Positions 49,873 to 57,099 of a stretch of 64,000 nt of DNA are shown piece by piece. Position 1 is the first letter of the stretch; the number at the start of each line of letters is the position of its first letter. This DNA is from Bradyrhizobium barranii subsp. barranii (GTDB taxonomy: Bacteria > Pseudomonadota > Alphaproteobacteria > Rhizobiales > Xanthobacteraceae). The position numbers and the translations under genes are program-made. The notes under the pieces are model-generated. The model ran no database searches. It saw only the letters and a program-made list of their open reading frames with translations, and was not told the DNA's origin. The DNA is taken from assembly GCF_017565645.3 (NCBI RefSeq), contig NZ_CP086136.1, positions 6,431,501 through 6,495,500 on the forward strand, written 5' to 3'.

Positions 49873-50148
49873 ATGACTGACTTCCTGCTCACGCACTGCG
49901 AACGGATGCTGACCCGTAAGGCGCCCGGCCTCGAACACGGCAACTCGGTCAACCGCAACCGCGTCGCCTGCCATCTCAACGGCGAAGACATCGGCGTAGC
50001 CAATCGCCTGATCGGCAAGGGCTACATGGTCCGCGATCCGGCACGCGACTTCGGCTCGATGCGCGTCTTCGTCGTCGCGCTCGCGGGGGCCAAGGCCATC
50101 GGCAAGAAGCTGCCGCCCGCCTTCGTCCTTCTCCCCGCCGCCGCCTGA
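49873..50148 (+). CDS. Hypothetical phage protein
   Basis: The 91-residue basic protein (MTDFLLTHCERMLTRKAPGL) has AGGGGGAG just upstream of its ATG and follows the HTH gene by 11 bases. The fold is not recognised. RNRVACHLNGEDIGVANRLI resembles a short helix-strand DNA-binding or replication accessory segment, which is an impression only. Confidence 0.55.
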   Translation: MTDFLLTHCERMLTRKAPGLEHGNSVNRNRVACHLNGEDIGVANRLIGKGYMVRDPARDFGSMRVFVVALAGAKAIGKKLPPAFVLLPAAA

Positions 50149-50159
50149 ACCCCTTCCCC

Positions 50160-50184
50160 AACCTGCAAGCGATCCTTGCAGGTT
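50160..50184 (+). repeat. Perfect 10-bp hairpin before the next gene
   Basis: AACCTGCAAG and CTTGCAGGTT are exact inverted copies with a 5-base loop (CGATC). The hairpin ends nine bases before the following ATG and is not followed by a T-run. It is therefore more likely a translational or attenuator-like structure, or a protein site, than a terminator. Confidence 0.6.
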
Positions 50185-50193
50185 CACCCTCCC

Positions 50194-50661
50194 ATGAAAG
50201 CCATCACCATGCTTCGTCTCTTCGCCGTGCTCGTCACCGGCGGCTTCGGCCTCGCGCTCGCACTCGACGCGACCCTCAATGGCTACGCGCCGACCGCCTG
50301 CGTCTTCACCACCGCCGCCATGATCCTCATGCTCTTCGGTTGGTTCGATCTGCGCGCCTCGATCTCGTCCAAGGCGCACAACGATATCCTTCGCGGCAAC
50401 ATCGACACGCTGATCAAGCTCAACGGAAAGCGCTCGGCCGATGCCGCGCACTACGTTCACGCGCTCGTCAGCACCCGCTCGGGGCTCCACGACGGTATGG
50501 GCCGCGAAGCCATGATGGCGATGATCGACGACGCGCTCGCCGAGTTTCACGATCCGGCTTCCGCCGCGCAGTTCTGCGTCGACTGGCTGAAGGACATGGG
50601 CGTTCCGCCGATGGTCTCCATCCCCGTTCGTGCTCCCGCGACTGACGGAAAGGCGGTCTGA
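50194..50661 (+). CDS. Two-helix membrane protein with soluble C-terminal domain
   Basis: The 155-residue product has two transmembrane helices at residues about 6-28 and 35-55, then about 100 soluble residues (NGKRSADAAHYVHALVSTRS). The start MKAITMLRLFAV lies immediately 3' of the hairpin. The stop is two bases before the next ATG. No family is recognised; a superinfection-exclusion type role is possible. Confidence 0.55.
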   Translation: MKAITMLRLFAVLVTGGFGLALALDATLNGYAPTACVFTTAAMILMLFGWFDLRASISSKAHNDILRGNIDTLIKLNGKRSADAAHYVHALVSTRSGLHDGMGREAMMAMIDDALAEFHDPASAAQFCVDWLKDMGVPPMVSIPVRAPATDGKAV

Positions 50662-50663
50662 TC

Positions 50664-50924
50664 ATGGGCCAGTCTCAAAACGGCCTGCTCGCGCTCGCCC
50701 AGGCGTTCGTTGACCGGACCTATGTGCAGCAAGCCGATGCCCGGCAGAAGTCCATGGGCCTCGCCTACGTGACGGCAGAGCGCACCGACCTCGCTCGCGA
50801 GATCGCCGCGTTCACCGAGCGCGCGCAGAACGCACGGATCGCAGAACTCGAAGCGAAGCTCGCCGAGAGCGAGAAGCGCATCAACGCCCTGCGCTCGGCC
50901 GTGCGAGCGGAGGGCTACGCATGA
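50664..50924 (+). CDS. Small coiled-coil phage protein
   Basis: The 86-residue protein (MGQSQNGLLALAQAFVDRTY) has a continuous heptad pattern in its second half (ERAQNARIAELEAKLAESEK). It is closely coupled on both sides (two-base gap, ATGA overlap). Function unknown. Confidence 0.55.
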   Translation: MGQSQNGLLALAQAFVDRTYVQQADARQKSMGLAYVTAERTDLAREIAAFTERAQNARIAELEAKLAESEKRINALRSAVRAEGYA

Positions 50925-51178
50925 GGACGCTCGTCCGACTCCCGATCTCCCAGGCGGCGTTCGCCGAGATCGCCGCCAAGCTGCGTGCCGCTGACTACGG
51001 CCACTGCTTTCTGACCACCGGCGAGATCGCGATGGATGGCATCGCGGTCGAGCCCGATCCGAACGCCTTCGTGCCGCCGGGCGTCGTCGAGGTTGATCCG
51101 AGGCACATCAGCCGCGACTGCTTCCGCGAAATCTATGGACTCGACAACTTGGGGAACGACAACAGTGAAACTCGCTAA
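50921..51178 (+). CDS. Small hypothetical phage protein
   Basis: The 85-residue protein (MRTLVRLPISQAAFAEIAAK) starts by ATGA overlap. The core YGHCFLTTGEIAMDGIAVEP and PRHISRDCFREIYGLDN are well formed. The next gene starts inside its last codons. No family is recognised. Confidence 0.5.
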   Translation: MRTLVRLPISQAAFAEIAAKLRAADYGHCFLTTGEIAMDGIAVEPDPNAFVPPGVVEVDPRHISRDCFREIYGLDNLGNDNSETR

Positions 51179-51416
51179 CTTCAACGCTGTCGCCGAACTG
51201 ATCAAGGAACGCGACTACCTGCAAGGATTGCTCGTCCGCATTGGCGCGGAACTGAAGATCACCCTGAAGTCGCCGATGCTCAGCACGCAGGATGTCCGTC
51301 CCGATCTGGTCGCGCGCATGCTGCCCGAGATGAAGGCTGTCATCGATCAGGGCATCGCCGTCGTTGACGAGAAGCTGGCCGTGCTCGGCGTCTACAGCGA
51401 CAAGGAAGCCGCGTGA
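51165..51416 (+). CDS. Small helical phage protein
   Basis: The 83-residue protein starts with GTG (MKLANFNAVAELIKERDYLQ) after GGGGAACGA and overlaps the end of the previous gene by 14 bases. It is predicted almost all helical. The end is coupled to the next gene by TGATG. Function unknown. Confidence 0.5.
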   Translation: MKLANFNAVAELIKERDYLQGLLVRIGAELKITLKSPMLSTQDVRPDLVARMLPEMKAVIDQGIAVVDEKLAVLGVYSDKEAA

Positions 51417-51622
51417 TGGCGCGCAACCTGACCAGCGTGGACGTGAAGATCGTCAACCGCACTCGAGCGAACGGCGATCCGTTCGCCGAGTTGCTGCATA
51501 CCTGGGTCGAAGGCGGCCAGCCCCGCAACGCTCTGTCTCGCGTGCCGTGGCCCGTCGATGACACGCCCCACAACCGCGCCTTCCACATTGCAGCGCTCAA
51601 GACGCGGCAGGCGCGCGCTTAG
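51416..51622 (+). CDS. Small basic phage protein
   Basis: The 68-residue protein (MARNLTSVDVKIVNRTRANG) contains VPWPVDDTPHNRAFHIAALK. The ATG overlaps the previous stop (TGATG). No domain is recognised. Confidence 0.45.
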   Translation: MARNLTSVDVKIVNRTRANGDPFAELLHTWVEGGQPRNALSRVPWPVDDTPHNRAFHIAALKTRQARA

Positions 51623-51632
51623 GGCGATCAAA

Positions 51633-51979
51633 ATGAGCACGCGCAGAGACCGGATTCGCGACAAAGTTATGGCTCGCGTCGAGATCGTCGAAGGGCCTCT
51701 CGATACGCCGTGCCACTTGTGGACCGGACCAACGTCGGGTAGCAAAGGCAGGGGGAAGACTACGCGCGCATGTCTCTCGATGGCGGCACCATGGCCGTCC
51801 ATATCGTGATGTACGTGCTTGAACACGGTCCCATCCCTCCACGCAAGCAACTCGATCATCGCTGCCGGACACGCCGCTGCGTGAATCCGGATCATCTGGA
51901 AATGGTGACGCACAAAGAGAATATGCGTCGCCGAGACAAGGCCAATCGCTTCGAGTGTGAAGCCGTAGCGGCCTTTTAG
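51633..51979 (+). pseudogene. HNH endonuclease, frameshifted in a G run
   Basis: The first frame reads MSTRRDRIRDKVMARVEIVE, then [19 protein letters not shown]. After the G5 run at 51751-51755 the coding frame switches to [20 protein letters not shown], then [20 protein letters not shown], a clear HNH motif (H-x-C, R-C-V-N-P-x-H-L, E-N-M). One extra G would restore a 115-residue HNH homing-type nuclease. The gene is either inactive or the run is misread. Confidence 0.75.
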
Positions 51980-51991
51980 GAGAACGACAAC

Positions 51992-52402
51992 ATGAAGTGC
52001 CTTCTGAGCGCGGCAGCAATCGCGGCCGTGATGGGAACCTCTTTGCCTGCGCTCGGCTCCGACCTCCGCTCAATCATCGACGCCGCCGCAGACGCCCAGG
52101 GCATCCCTCGCGCCCTCGCCCATGCCGTCGTCAAGGTCGAAAGCAACTACAACTGCCATCTTCGCGGAAGCGCAGGCGAGCGCGGGATCATGCAGGTCAA
52201 GCCTGTCACTGCCCGCGAGGTCGGTGTTACCGGAGACCTGTTCGACTGCGCCACCGGTGCGCGCGCTGGCATGGCCTACCTCCGCATCGCGATCTCGCGC
52301 GGCGGTTCCGGCTGCGATGGCGTGAGTCTCTATCAGCGTGGCGTCTACGCAAAACCGCGCTGCACTGCCTATGGTCGGAAGGTGATGGCAGCGATGCATT
52401 AG
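51992..52402 (+). CDS. Exported lytic transglycosylase (SLT family)
   Basis: The 136-residue enzyme has a signal peptide (MKCLLSAAAIAAVMGTSLPA) and a minimal SLT domain: AVVKVESNYNCHLRGSAGER with catalytic Glu at about residue 50, GIMQVKPVTAREVG and AGMAYLRIAI. It cleaves peptidoglycan glycan strands to 1,6-anhydromuramic ends. The position in a small-gene cassette away from the virion genes suggests a role in DNA entry or lysogen envelope change rather than final lysis. An AGGAGAA ribosome site precedes it. Confidence 0.85.
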   Translation: MKCLLSAAAIAAVMGTSLPALGSDLRSIIDAAADAQGIPRALAHAVVKVESNYNCHLRGSAGERGIMQVKPVTAREVGVTGDLFDCATGARAGMAYLRIAISRGGSGCDGVSLYQRGVYAKPRCTAYGRKVMAAMH

Positions 52403-52598
52403 CGCACCGGCCCGCTGCACTTTCTGCACATCCGTTTCAATACGGAGACATTTTGCCTATGAATTAACCGCGTGTTTCATTGACGGATCATCCAATGAAA
52501 CATTAAGACATCCAAGCCACGGCGGAAATCGCCGTGACTTGGTCATCACACCAAGAAAAAAGAGTCGGGGGCTGCCCGACAGAAAAGGACCGTTAATC

Positions 52599-52949
52599 GT
52601 GAATAACCGGGGCAACGTGCTCGCGCTTGCATCAGCGTTGAGCGCAGGGGAAGAGGTGACTCTTGGGCCGACCGACATGGCAATGTGCGTCGCAGCGCTC
52701 AAGTTCTATGCGAACGAGCACCGCAAGGCGGATGCCTTGAGGATGATGAAGATTCCGGCGCTGATCGCCGCTGGATTGATCGGGACGATGGCGGTCGGTG
52801 GATCATCAATCGGCAACACCGATGTTTCAATGATGGAACTCCCGGCTCCCCACTTCGAGCATTTCGTCCGCCGCACGATCAAACCCCTTCCGCACATCTC
52901 GCCTGAGTCGCTTGCGGCTCAACGCATGGCCGCATGCTTTCCCCAATGA
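52599..52949 (+). CDS. Hypothetical protein with one hydrophobic segment
   Basis: The 116-residue product starts with GTG after GAAAAGGAC (MNNRGNVLALASALSAGEEV). Residues about 62-80 (ALIAAGLIGTMAVGGSSIG) form a possible membrane helix. No family is recognised. The 190 bases before it contain no gene. Confidence 0.5.
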   Translation: MNNRGNVLALASALSAGEEVTLGPTDMAMCVAALKFYANEHRKADALRMMKIPALIAAGLIGTMAVGGSSIGNTDVSMMELPAPHFEHFVRRTIKPLPHISPESLAAQRMAACFPQ

Positions 52950-52983
52950 CGGCTAGTCGTCCACACCCCTTCGAAAAGATCAT

Positions 52984-53009
52984 AGCCCGCTGCGAAGCGG
53001 GCTTTTTTT
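52984..53009 (+). terminator. Rho-independent terminator
   Basis: An 8-bp GC-rich stem (AGCCCGCT / AGCGGGCT) with a GCGA loop is followed by seven T. It is the clearest terminator in the window and closes the plus-strand small-gene cassette downstream of the gene ending at 52949. Confidence 0.9.
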
Positions 53010-53065
53010 ATGCGCTCGATCCGAGGTTGTGTTAGCTTCCGGCCCCCGGAACTGGAGCATCCTAG

Positions 53066-53317
53066 ATGACCAAGAAGACGACCGAATTGGACAATGTGAA
53101 GAAGGCCACCGCCATCATGTTCGCGGCGCTAGTGAAGTCGTTGGAGGATACGGCTCCAGGCCTGAACGAAGGATTCGTCGTCAACCTCGATACCGCTTAC
53201 ACGAAGATTCGTGAGGACAGCGACGATCTGAACGCACTCGAAACGATCTCATGGACCCGCTCTATGATCACCGGATTCGACATAGTATCGGGCCAAACGA
53301 AGCCGTTCTTTGACTAG
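53066..53317 (+). CDS. Small hypothetical phage protein
   Basis: The 83-residue acidic helical protein (MTKKTTELDNVKKATAIMFA) follows the terminator. Its promoter must therefore lie in the 56 bases between, where TTATGCGCTCGATCCGAGG is seen but no clear sigma70 pair. Function unknown. Confidence 0.55.
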   Translation: MTKKTTELDNVKKATAIMFAALVKSLEDTAPGLNEGFVVNLDTAYTKIREDSDDLNALETISWTRSMITGFDIVSGQTKPFFD

Positions 53318-53335
53318 CCGGATATTGAGGGGCGC

Positions 53336-53637
53336 ATGGGCAACGTGCTTTATCTGATATTGATCGTCGGCTGCGTGATTGCGGGTTGGGGCGGCCTCGA
53401 ACTTTGGACGATCCCGCTCTAGGCGCGGCAGCGACCGTCCTTTTCTTCTTGGTCAATCCCCGCGCTGCGGGCGTTGGCCTTAAAGAGCACGGCGTGATCT
53501 ATCCGGTCATCATGGTGGTCGGCAGTAGCGTACCGTGCGCGATATTGTACGGCTTAGGCCCTTTGGCTCGCCATGTTTTTGCGGGAGCGAGTTGGCCGCC
53601 CCATCTATTTGATGGTTTACTCATTTGGAGGGTTTGA
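53336..53637 (+). pseudogene. Small membrane protein, apparently frameshifted
   Basis: An ATG after GAGGGGCGC opens MGNVLYLILIVGCVIAGWGG...LWTIPL and stops at 53422. In the next frame the sequence continues LGAAATVLFFLVNPRAAGVG, then VIYPVIMVVGSSVPCAILYG. Together they make a three-helix membrane protein of about 98 residues if one base is lost or gained near 53415-53420. Two overlapping small membrane genes are the alternative. Confidence 0.4.
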
Positions 53638-53638
53638 T

Positions 53639-53899
53639 TTGCCTATTGCCCACGTTCATCCGACCGAATCTGAAGACTTCGAGAACCTTGTGAAGCGCGA
53701 AAAGCGCTCGCTCGATGAGTTCGAGATTTCGGCAACGCCCGAGCAGCCTGTCACCCGCGAGGCAAACGTGATCTCCCCGGTCTCGGGGAGCATCACGATC
53801 AAGAGCAAGAAGACAGGGCAGAGCCGCACCTACAGGACCGGCCACATGTCCGGTTGGGTAATGGAGGCTTACGGCGATGTGAAAGCCGGAGTGCTGTAA
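53639..53899 (+). CDS. Small hypothetical phage protein
   Basis: The 86-residue frame starts with TTG seven bases after GGAGGG. Coding character begins there (LPIAHVHPTESEDFENLVKR), while the upstream part of the open frame belongs to the membrane gene. It contains ISPVSGSITIKSKKTGQSRT. It converges on the primase gene. Function unknown. Confidence 0.5.
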   Translation: MPIAHVHPTESEDFENLVKREKRSLDEFEISATPEQPVTREANVISPVSGSITIKSKKTGQSRTYRTGHMSGWVMEAYGDVKAGVL

Positions 53900-53915
53900 G
53901 AAGCACTCCGCTCCA

Positions 53916-56423
53916 TCACAGTGCGAACCACCGATGCGAGGGGCGACCGCCGGTCTTGGTCGAGGCGAACCGCTGCTCGATCTGCTTGGACTCGAGAAGC
54001 TGTTGGGTGATGTCGTTCAGACGGCGCAGGTCGAACTCGCCGTTGACCATCTTCTTCAGCGTCGAGCTAGTCACGCCGTCCGATCCGGCTTCCTTGATCC
54101 AGCGGCGGACCTTCAGGTACTCGGCCTGCTTATCGTTGAGGGCCAGCCGGTCGCTGACCTCGACGATGCAGTGCCGGGTCGAAAGCTCCATGAGCTTGGC
54201 CGCCCAATCGACCAGATCGCGCGTGAGCACCGGCCGCTCGGGATCGACGCCGATGGCGACGATATGGGCGACGCGCAGGGCCACTTCCATGGTGCGGGTC
54301 CACAAGGCCGCCAGATCGGGCGAGCACGCCTCCCCTCGCCGCTTGAACGCCAGCCGCAGTTCCATCCAACGTTCCTTCGCGCCGACGCCCCAATCGGCCA
54401 CGCGAGGCCGCAGGATCGGACGCGACGCCGAGTCCGGCAGGTTGCCAGCCCCGTTGTGGGTGATGATCGCCCGGCAATCCTCGATCAGCTTGGTCGGCGG
54501 TTCGAGCGATGCCTTCGGCTCGATGCCGTCCGCCGGGTCGCCGGTGATCGTCAGGACAAGCCAGCGCGGCAGGAAGCCGTCCGAGATGCCCTTGCCCGAC
54601 ATCGACGGCCAAAAGTCGTGCGGCGTGGACGTGCCATAGACCGAGAAGTTGGGGTTATAGATCGGCACGGCGCTTTCCGCCGCCGACGCGGTGCCCTTGT
54701 AGAGCGAGTCCGCCGAAGTGAACATCTGCATGAGCATCTGACGAATGCTCGACTGATGCGTCCCGGCGCGCCGGTCCATGATCTTCGCGATGAAGGCACC
54801 GAACTCGTCCATGAGCGACAACTGCGACGGGTTGTGCTCGATGGTCTTGCGGAGCGCCGAGTCAGACAGGAAGCCTTCCGGCCCGAGATAGCGATCGAGG
54901 CCCGACTCCACGGCCAGCCGGGACAGTGCCTTGCGAGGATGGTCCTTGCCGTAGCCAGCGGGGGCCAGCGCGACGATGTAGAGATTGGTGCGGAGATTGG
55001 TAGGCCCGGCGTGATGCCGCCCACCGAGCGTCCCCACGAAGCCTAGCGCCGGTCCCAGGGCGAGCGGACGCGACGGGCTCGACGTTGACGCGGCGATCCA
55101 ATCCATGATGTCGCCGACCAATCCCGGCGGATGGCACAGGGCCTCCAATTCCGCCATCGTGGGCGTGATTTCGTTGTGGTCGGCATCCGTAGAAGGATCT
55201 TCAGCGGCCCCGCCAGCGGGCTCCGCAGGCACCGTAGCAGGCACGCCGTTGATCGTCGCGAGCGCCGCGACTTCATAGGGCTGCGGGTTCGTCTTGACCC
55301 ACTGGGTATTGCCCGCCGCCATCTGGCGCTCGACCCACGAACCCGGCTCCATGCTCGGCGCGGCCTCAAGGATGGCCTTCTCGCGCTCCGCGATCCGGGC
55401 AGCGTCACGGTTAGCGGCTTCCGCCATCTGCGCGGCTTCCTTCCGACGCGAGCGCAGGTCGATCTCGACGCCGAAGTTATAGCCAAGCTGCTCGCCCAGC
55501 CATTGCACGGCCGCGTCACGCTGCGCCTCGCCAAGCTCCATCGTCTTCATGACGACGTTGATGGGCGTGAAGGTCTCCATGGTGCCGAAGTCCTGAATGC
55601 CGCTCGGATCGAACGACAGGTTCGGATGGCGCTTCGCCATCGTGCGGCCCGAGCCGGACGAACGCCACGGAGCGACCGCGCGGTACTTGGCCCCGAGCCA
55701 ACGGCCCTTCGGCAGCGCAAGCTTGCCGACCCACGCATGCAGGTTTGACAGCGCGTCTTCGTTCAGCTTTCGGAAGAAGTCCGTCGAATGATACTGGCTG
55801 ACATCGGGGACTTCGCTCGGCGGCTCATAGCGCCGGTCGGCTTCCGGGTTGTAGCCATACGCCTTCAGGACTTCGCCGATGCGCTCCGCGATGTCGTCGG
55901 GCAACTCGGTCAATTGATCGAGGCTCACGTCGAGCAGCGTGTCATCGGTCCACCAATAGTAAGGCTCGCCGGTGCCAGGATGGATCGAGGGCGGCAACAC
56001 GGTCTGCTTGCCTTCCGCGAGCAGATCGACAAGGCCGACACGCTCGGGCGTGCGGAAGTTGCGCGACCGGATGGAGTCGGTGTTGCCGCGATAGAAGAGC
56101 GAGATGCCCTTGCGGCCTTTCTTCTGCACATTCGAGTGCGGCAGCATCGCGAGCAGCGCTTCCATCGCGGGCTCGAAGTCGATGTCGATGCAGATCAGAC
56201 CAAGGCCGCAGGCCACGCCGACACCGGCGTTCGGCCACTTCGACCAATAGTTGATCTGCAACTGGCTCGGGCGCGTAGTGCAGTAGTCGTTCCAACCCTT
56301 GTAAGCGCGCCAACTATCGTCGGCGTATTGCCCCGGCAACTTGCTGTTCGGCATGATCGGGATCGGGTTGTAGCCGTTCTCATAGAGGCCCGGTCCGGTT
56401 TGTGCGAATGGTGACTCGATCAT
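53916..56423 (-). CDS. Primase-polymerase / DUF3987 replication protein
   Basis: The 835-residue protein has an N-terminal bifunctional primase-polymerase domain with CIDIDFEP (D80, D82) and LAEGKQTVLPPSIHPGTGEP. A DUF3987 helicase-like domain follows, with a Walker A-like ALAPAGYGKDHPRKAL at about residues 481-496 and LSLMDEFGAF as Walker B. The C-terminus is winged-helix-like (SSTLKKMVNGEFDLRRLND). It would prime and unwind at the phage origin. It is the last gene of the early operon. The P-loop has D instead of T/S after K, so ATP use may be altered. Confidence 0.85.
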   Translation of the reverse strand: MIESPFAQTGPGLYENGYNPIPIMPNSKLPGQYADDSWRAYKGWNDYCTTRPSQLQINYWSKWPNAGVGVACGLGLICIDIDFEPAMEALLAMLPHSNVQKKGRKGISLFYRGNTDSIRSRNFRTPERVGLVDLLAEGKQTVLPPSIHPGTGEPYYWWTDDTLLDVSLDQLTELPDDIAERIGEVLKAYGYNPEADRRYEPPSEVPDVSQYHSTDFFRKLNEDALSNLHAWVGKLALPKGRWLGAKYRAVAPWRSSGSGRTMAKRHPNLSFDPSGIQDFGTMETFTPINVVMKTMELGEAQRDAAVQWLGEQLGYNFGVEIDLRSRRKEAAQMAEAANRDAARIAEREKAILEAAPSMEPGSWVERQMAAGNTQWVKTNPQPYEVAALATINGVPATVPAEPAGGAAEDPSTDADHNEITPTMAELEALCHPPGLVGDIMDWIAASTSSPSRPLALGPALGFVGTLGGRHHAGPTNLRTNLYIVALAPAGYGKDHPRKALSRLAVESGLDRYLGPEGFLSDSALRKTIEHNPSQLSLMDEFGAFIAKIMDRRAGTHQSSIRQMLMQMFTSADSLYKGTASAAESAVPIYNPNFSVYGTSTPHDFWPSMSGKGISDGFLPRWLVLTITGDPADGIEPKASLEPPTKLIEDCRAIITHNGAGNLPDSASRPILRPRVADWGVGAKERWMELRLAFKRRGEACSPDLAALWTRTMEVALRVAHIVAIGVDPERPVLTRDLVDWAAKLMELSTRHCIVEVSDRLALNDKQAEYLKVRRWIKEAGSDGVTSSTLKKMVNGEFDLRRLNDITQQLLESKQIEQRFASTKTGGRPSHRWFAL

Positions 56424-56435
56424 TGACGTGATGCC

Positions 56436-56834
56436 TTAGAAGGGAGCGGTAGCCTGGGTGACACGCTTGCGCATGTTCTCGCCGTAGGAGTTGAGGATCG
56501 TGGTCAGGAAGTTGCCCCACTCCTTCTCGGACAGTTCGGACAGGTTGAACTTGCCCAGGCGTTCGAGGTACGCGCCAGCGTCAGCGCCAGCGTCAGCGCC
56601 AGCGTCAGCGCCAGCGTCAGCGCCAGCGTCAGCGCCAGCGTCTTGGAGCGCGAGAGCTTCGGTCGCAGTGAGAGCCTTCGGGACCATATGGAACACGGCC
56701 TTTCCTAGTGAGATGCATGCGGGCTCTTCGCAGAGCCAAAGGATCGGCTTGCCACCCTTTGGGGCGAAGCCGATGCCGGTTGCCTCGCGGCGGCAGACGC
56801 CGCAGCAAATCGGTTCAGGGTCAAACACGCGCAT
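56436..56834 (-). CDS. DUF6511-like zinc-motif protein with DAGA repeats
   Basis: The 132-residue protein starts at MRVFDPEPICCGVCRREATG. A C-C-x-x-C and a later C-x-x-x-x-x-C (WLCEEPACISLG) form a zinc-binding site as in DUF6511 phage proteins. The middle is a DAGA tetrapeptide repeat (six copies), and the C-terminus is helical (SELSEKEWGNFLTTILNSYG). It overlaps the HicA-like gene by 14 bases. Function unknown. Confidence 0.65.
   Translation of the reverse strand: MRVFDPEPICCGVCRREATGIGFAPKGGKPILWLCEEPACISLGKAVFHMVPKALTATEALALQDAGADAGADAGADAGADAGADAGAYLERLGKFNLSELSEKEWGNFLTTILNSYGENMRKRVTQATAPF
56574..56642. repeat. In-frame 12-bp tandem repeat (VNTR)
   Basis: Five perfect copies plus a partial copy of GCCAGCGTCAGC lie inside the DUF6511-like gene and encode DAGA units on the minus strand. 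The unit is a multiple of three, so copy-number changes keep the frame. Perfect identity suggests recent slippage. Confidence 0.92.
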
Positions 56835-57099
56835 TGTTGTCGTTGCTCGCAAGGCGTTGGCGGATCGCGCGCTTGATCTGCGACACGGCATTGTCGGCAG
56901 ACCGGCAGTCACCGGCGCTCGACGGGAAGAAGAACTTCAAGGACTTCCCCTCGCCTAGCTGCACAACAACATACGGATGCTTCGCTGCGTGGAACGGCTC
57001 GAACGAGTAGCCGTGTTGCGTCAGGTAGGCACTTAGCTTCTGGCACGACTCATTGCGCCGCATCGATCTCTGAAAGTTGTTCCCCATGTCGTTCCCCAT
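56821..57099 (-). CDS. HicA-like small phage protein
   Basis: The 92-residue protein (MGNDMGNNFQRSMRRNESCQ start, TGATG-coupled to the helicase stop) has a fold pattern like HicA/YcfA: a helix LSAYLTQHGYSFEPFH, then KHPYVVVQLGEGKSLKFFFP, then a second helix. It has no adjacent HicB-type antitoxin. A dsRNA-binding or toxin-derived accessory role is a guess. A start at the second Met (MGNNFQRS) is possible. Confidence 0.5.
   Translation of the reverse strand: MGNDMGNNFQRSMRRNESCQKLSAYLTQHGYSFEPFHAAKHPYVVVQLGEGKSLKFFFPSSAGDCRSADNAVSQIKRAIRQRLASNDNNARV

Noticed and set aside
56574..56642. Tandem repeats as a CRISPR array
   Set aside because: The unit is 12 bp, without spacers, and lies inside a coding frame.
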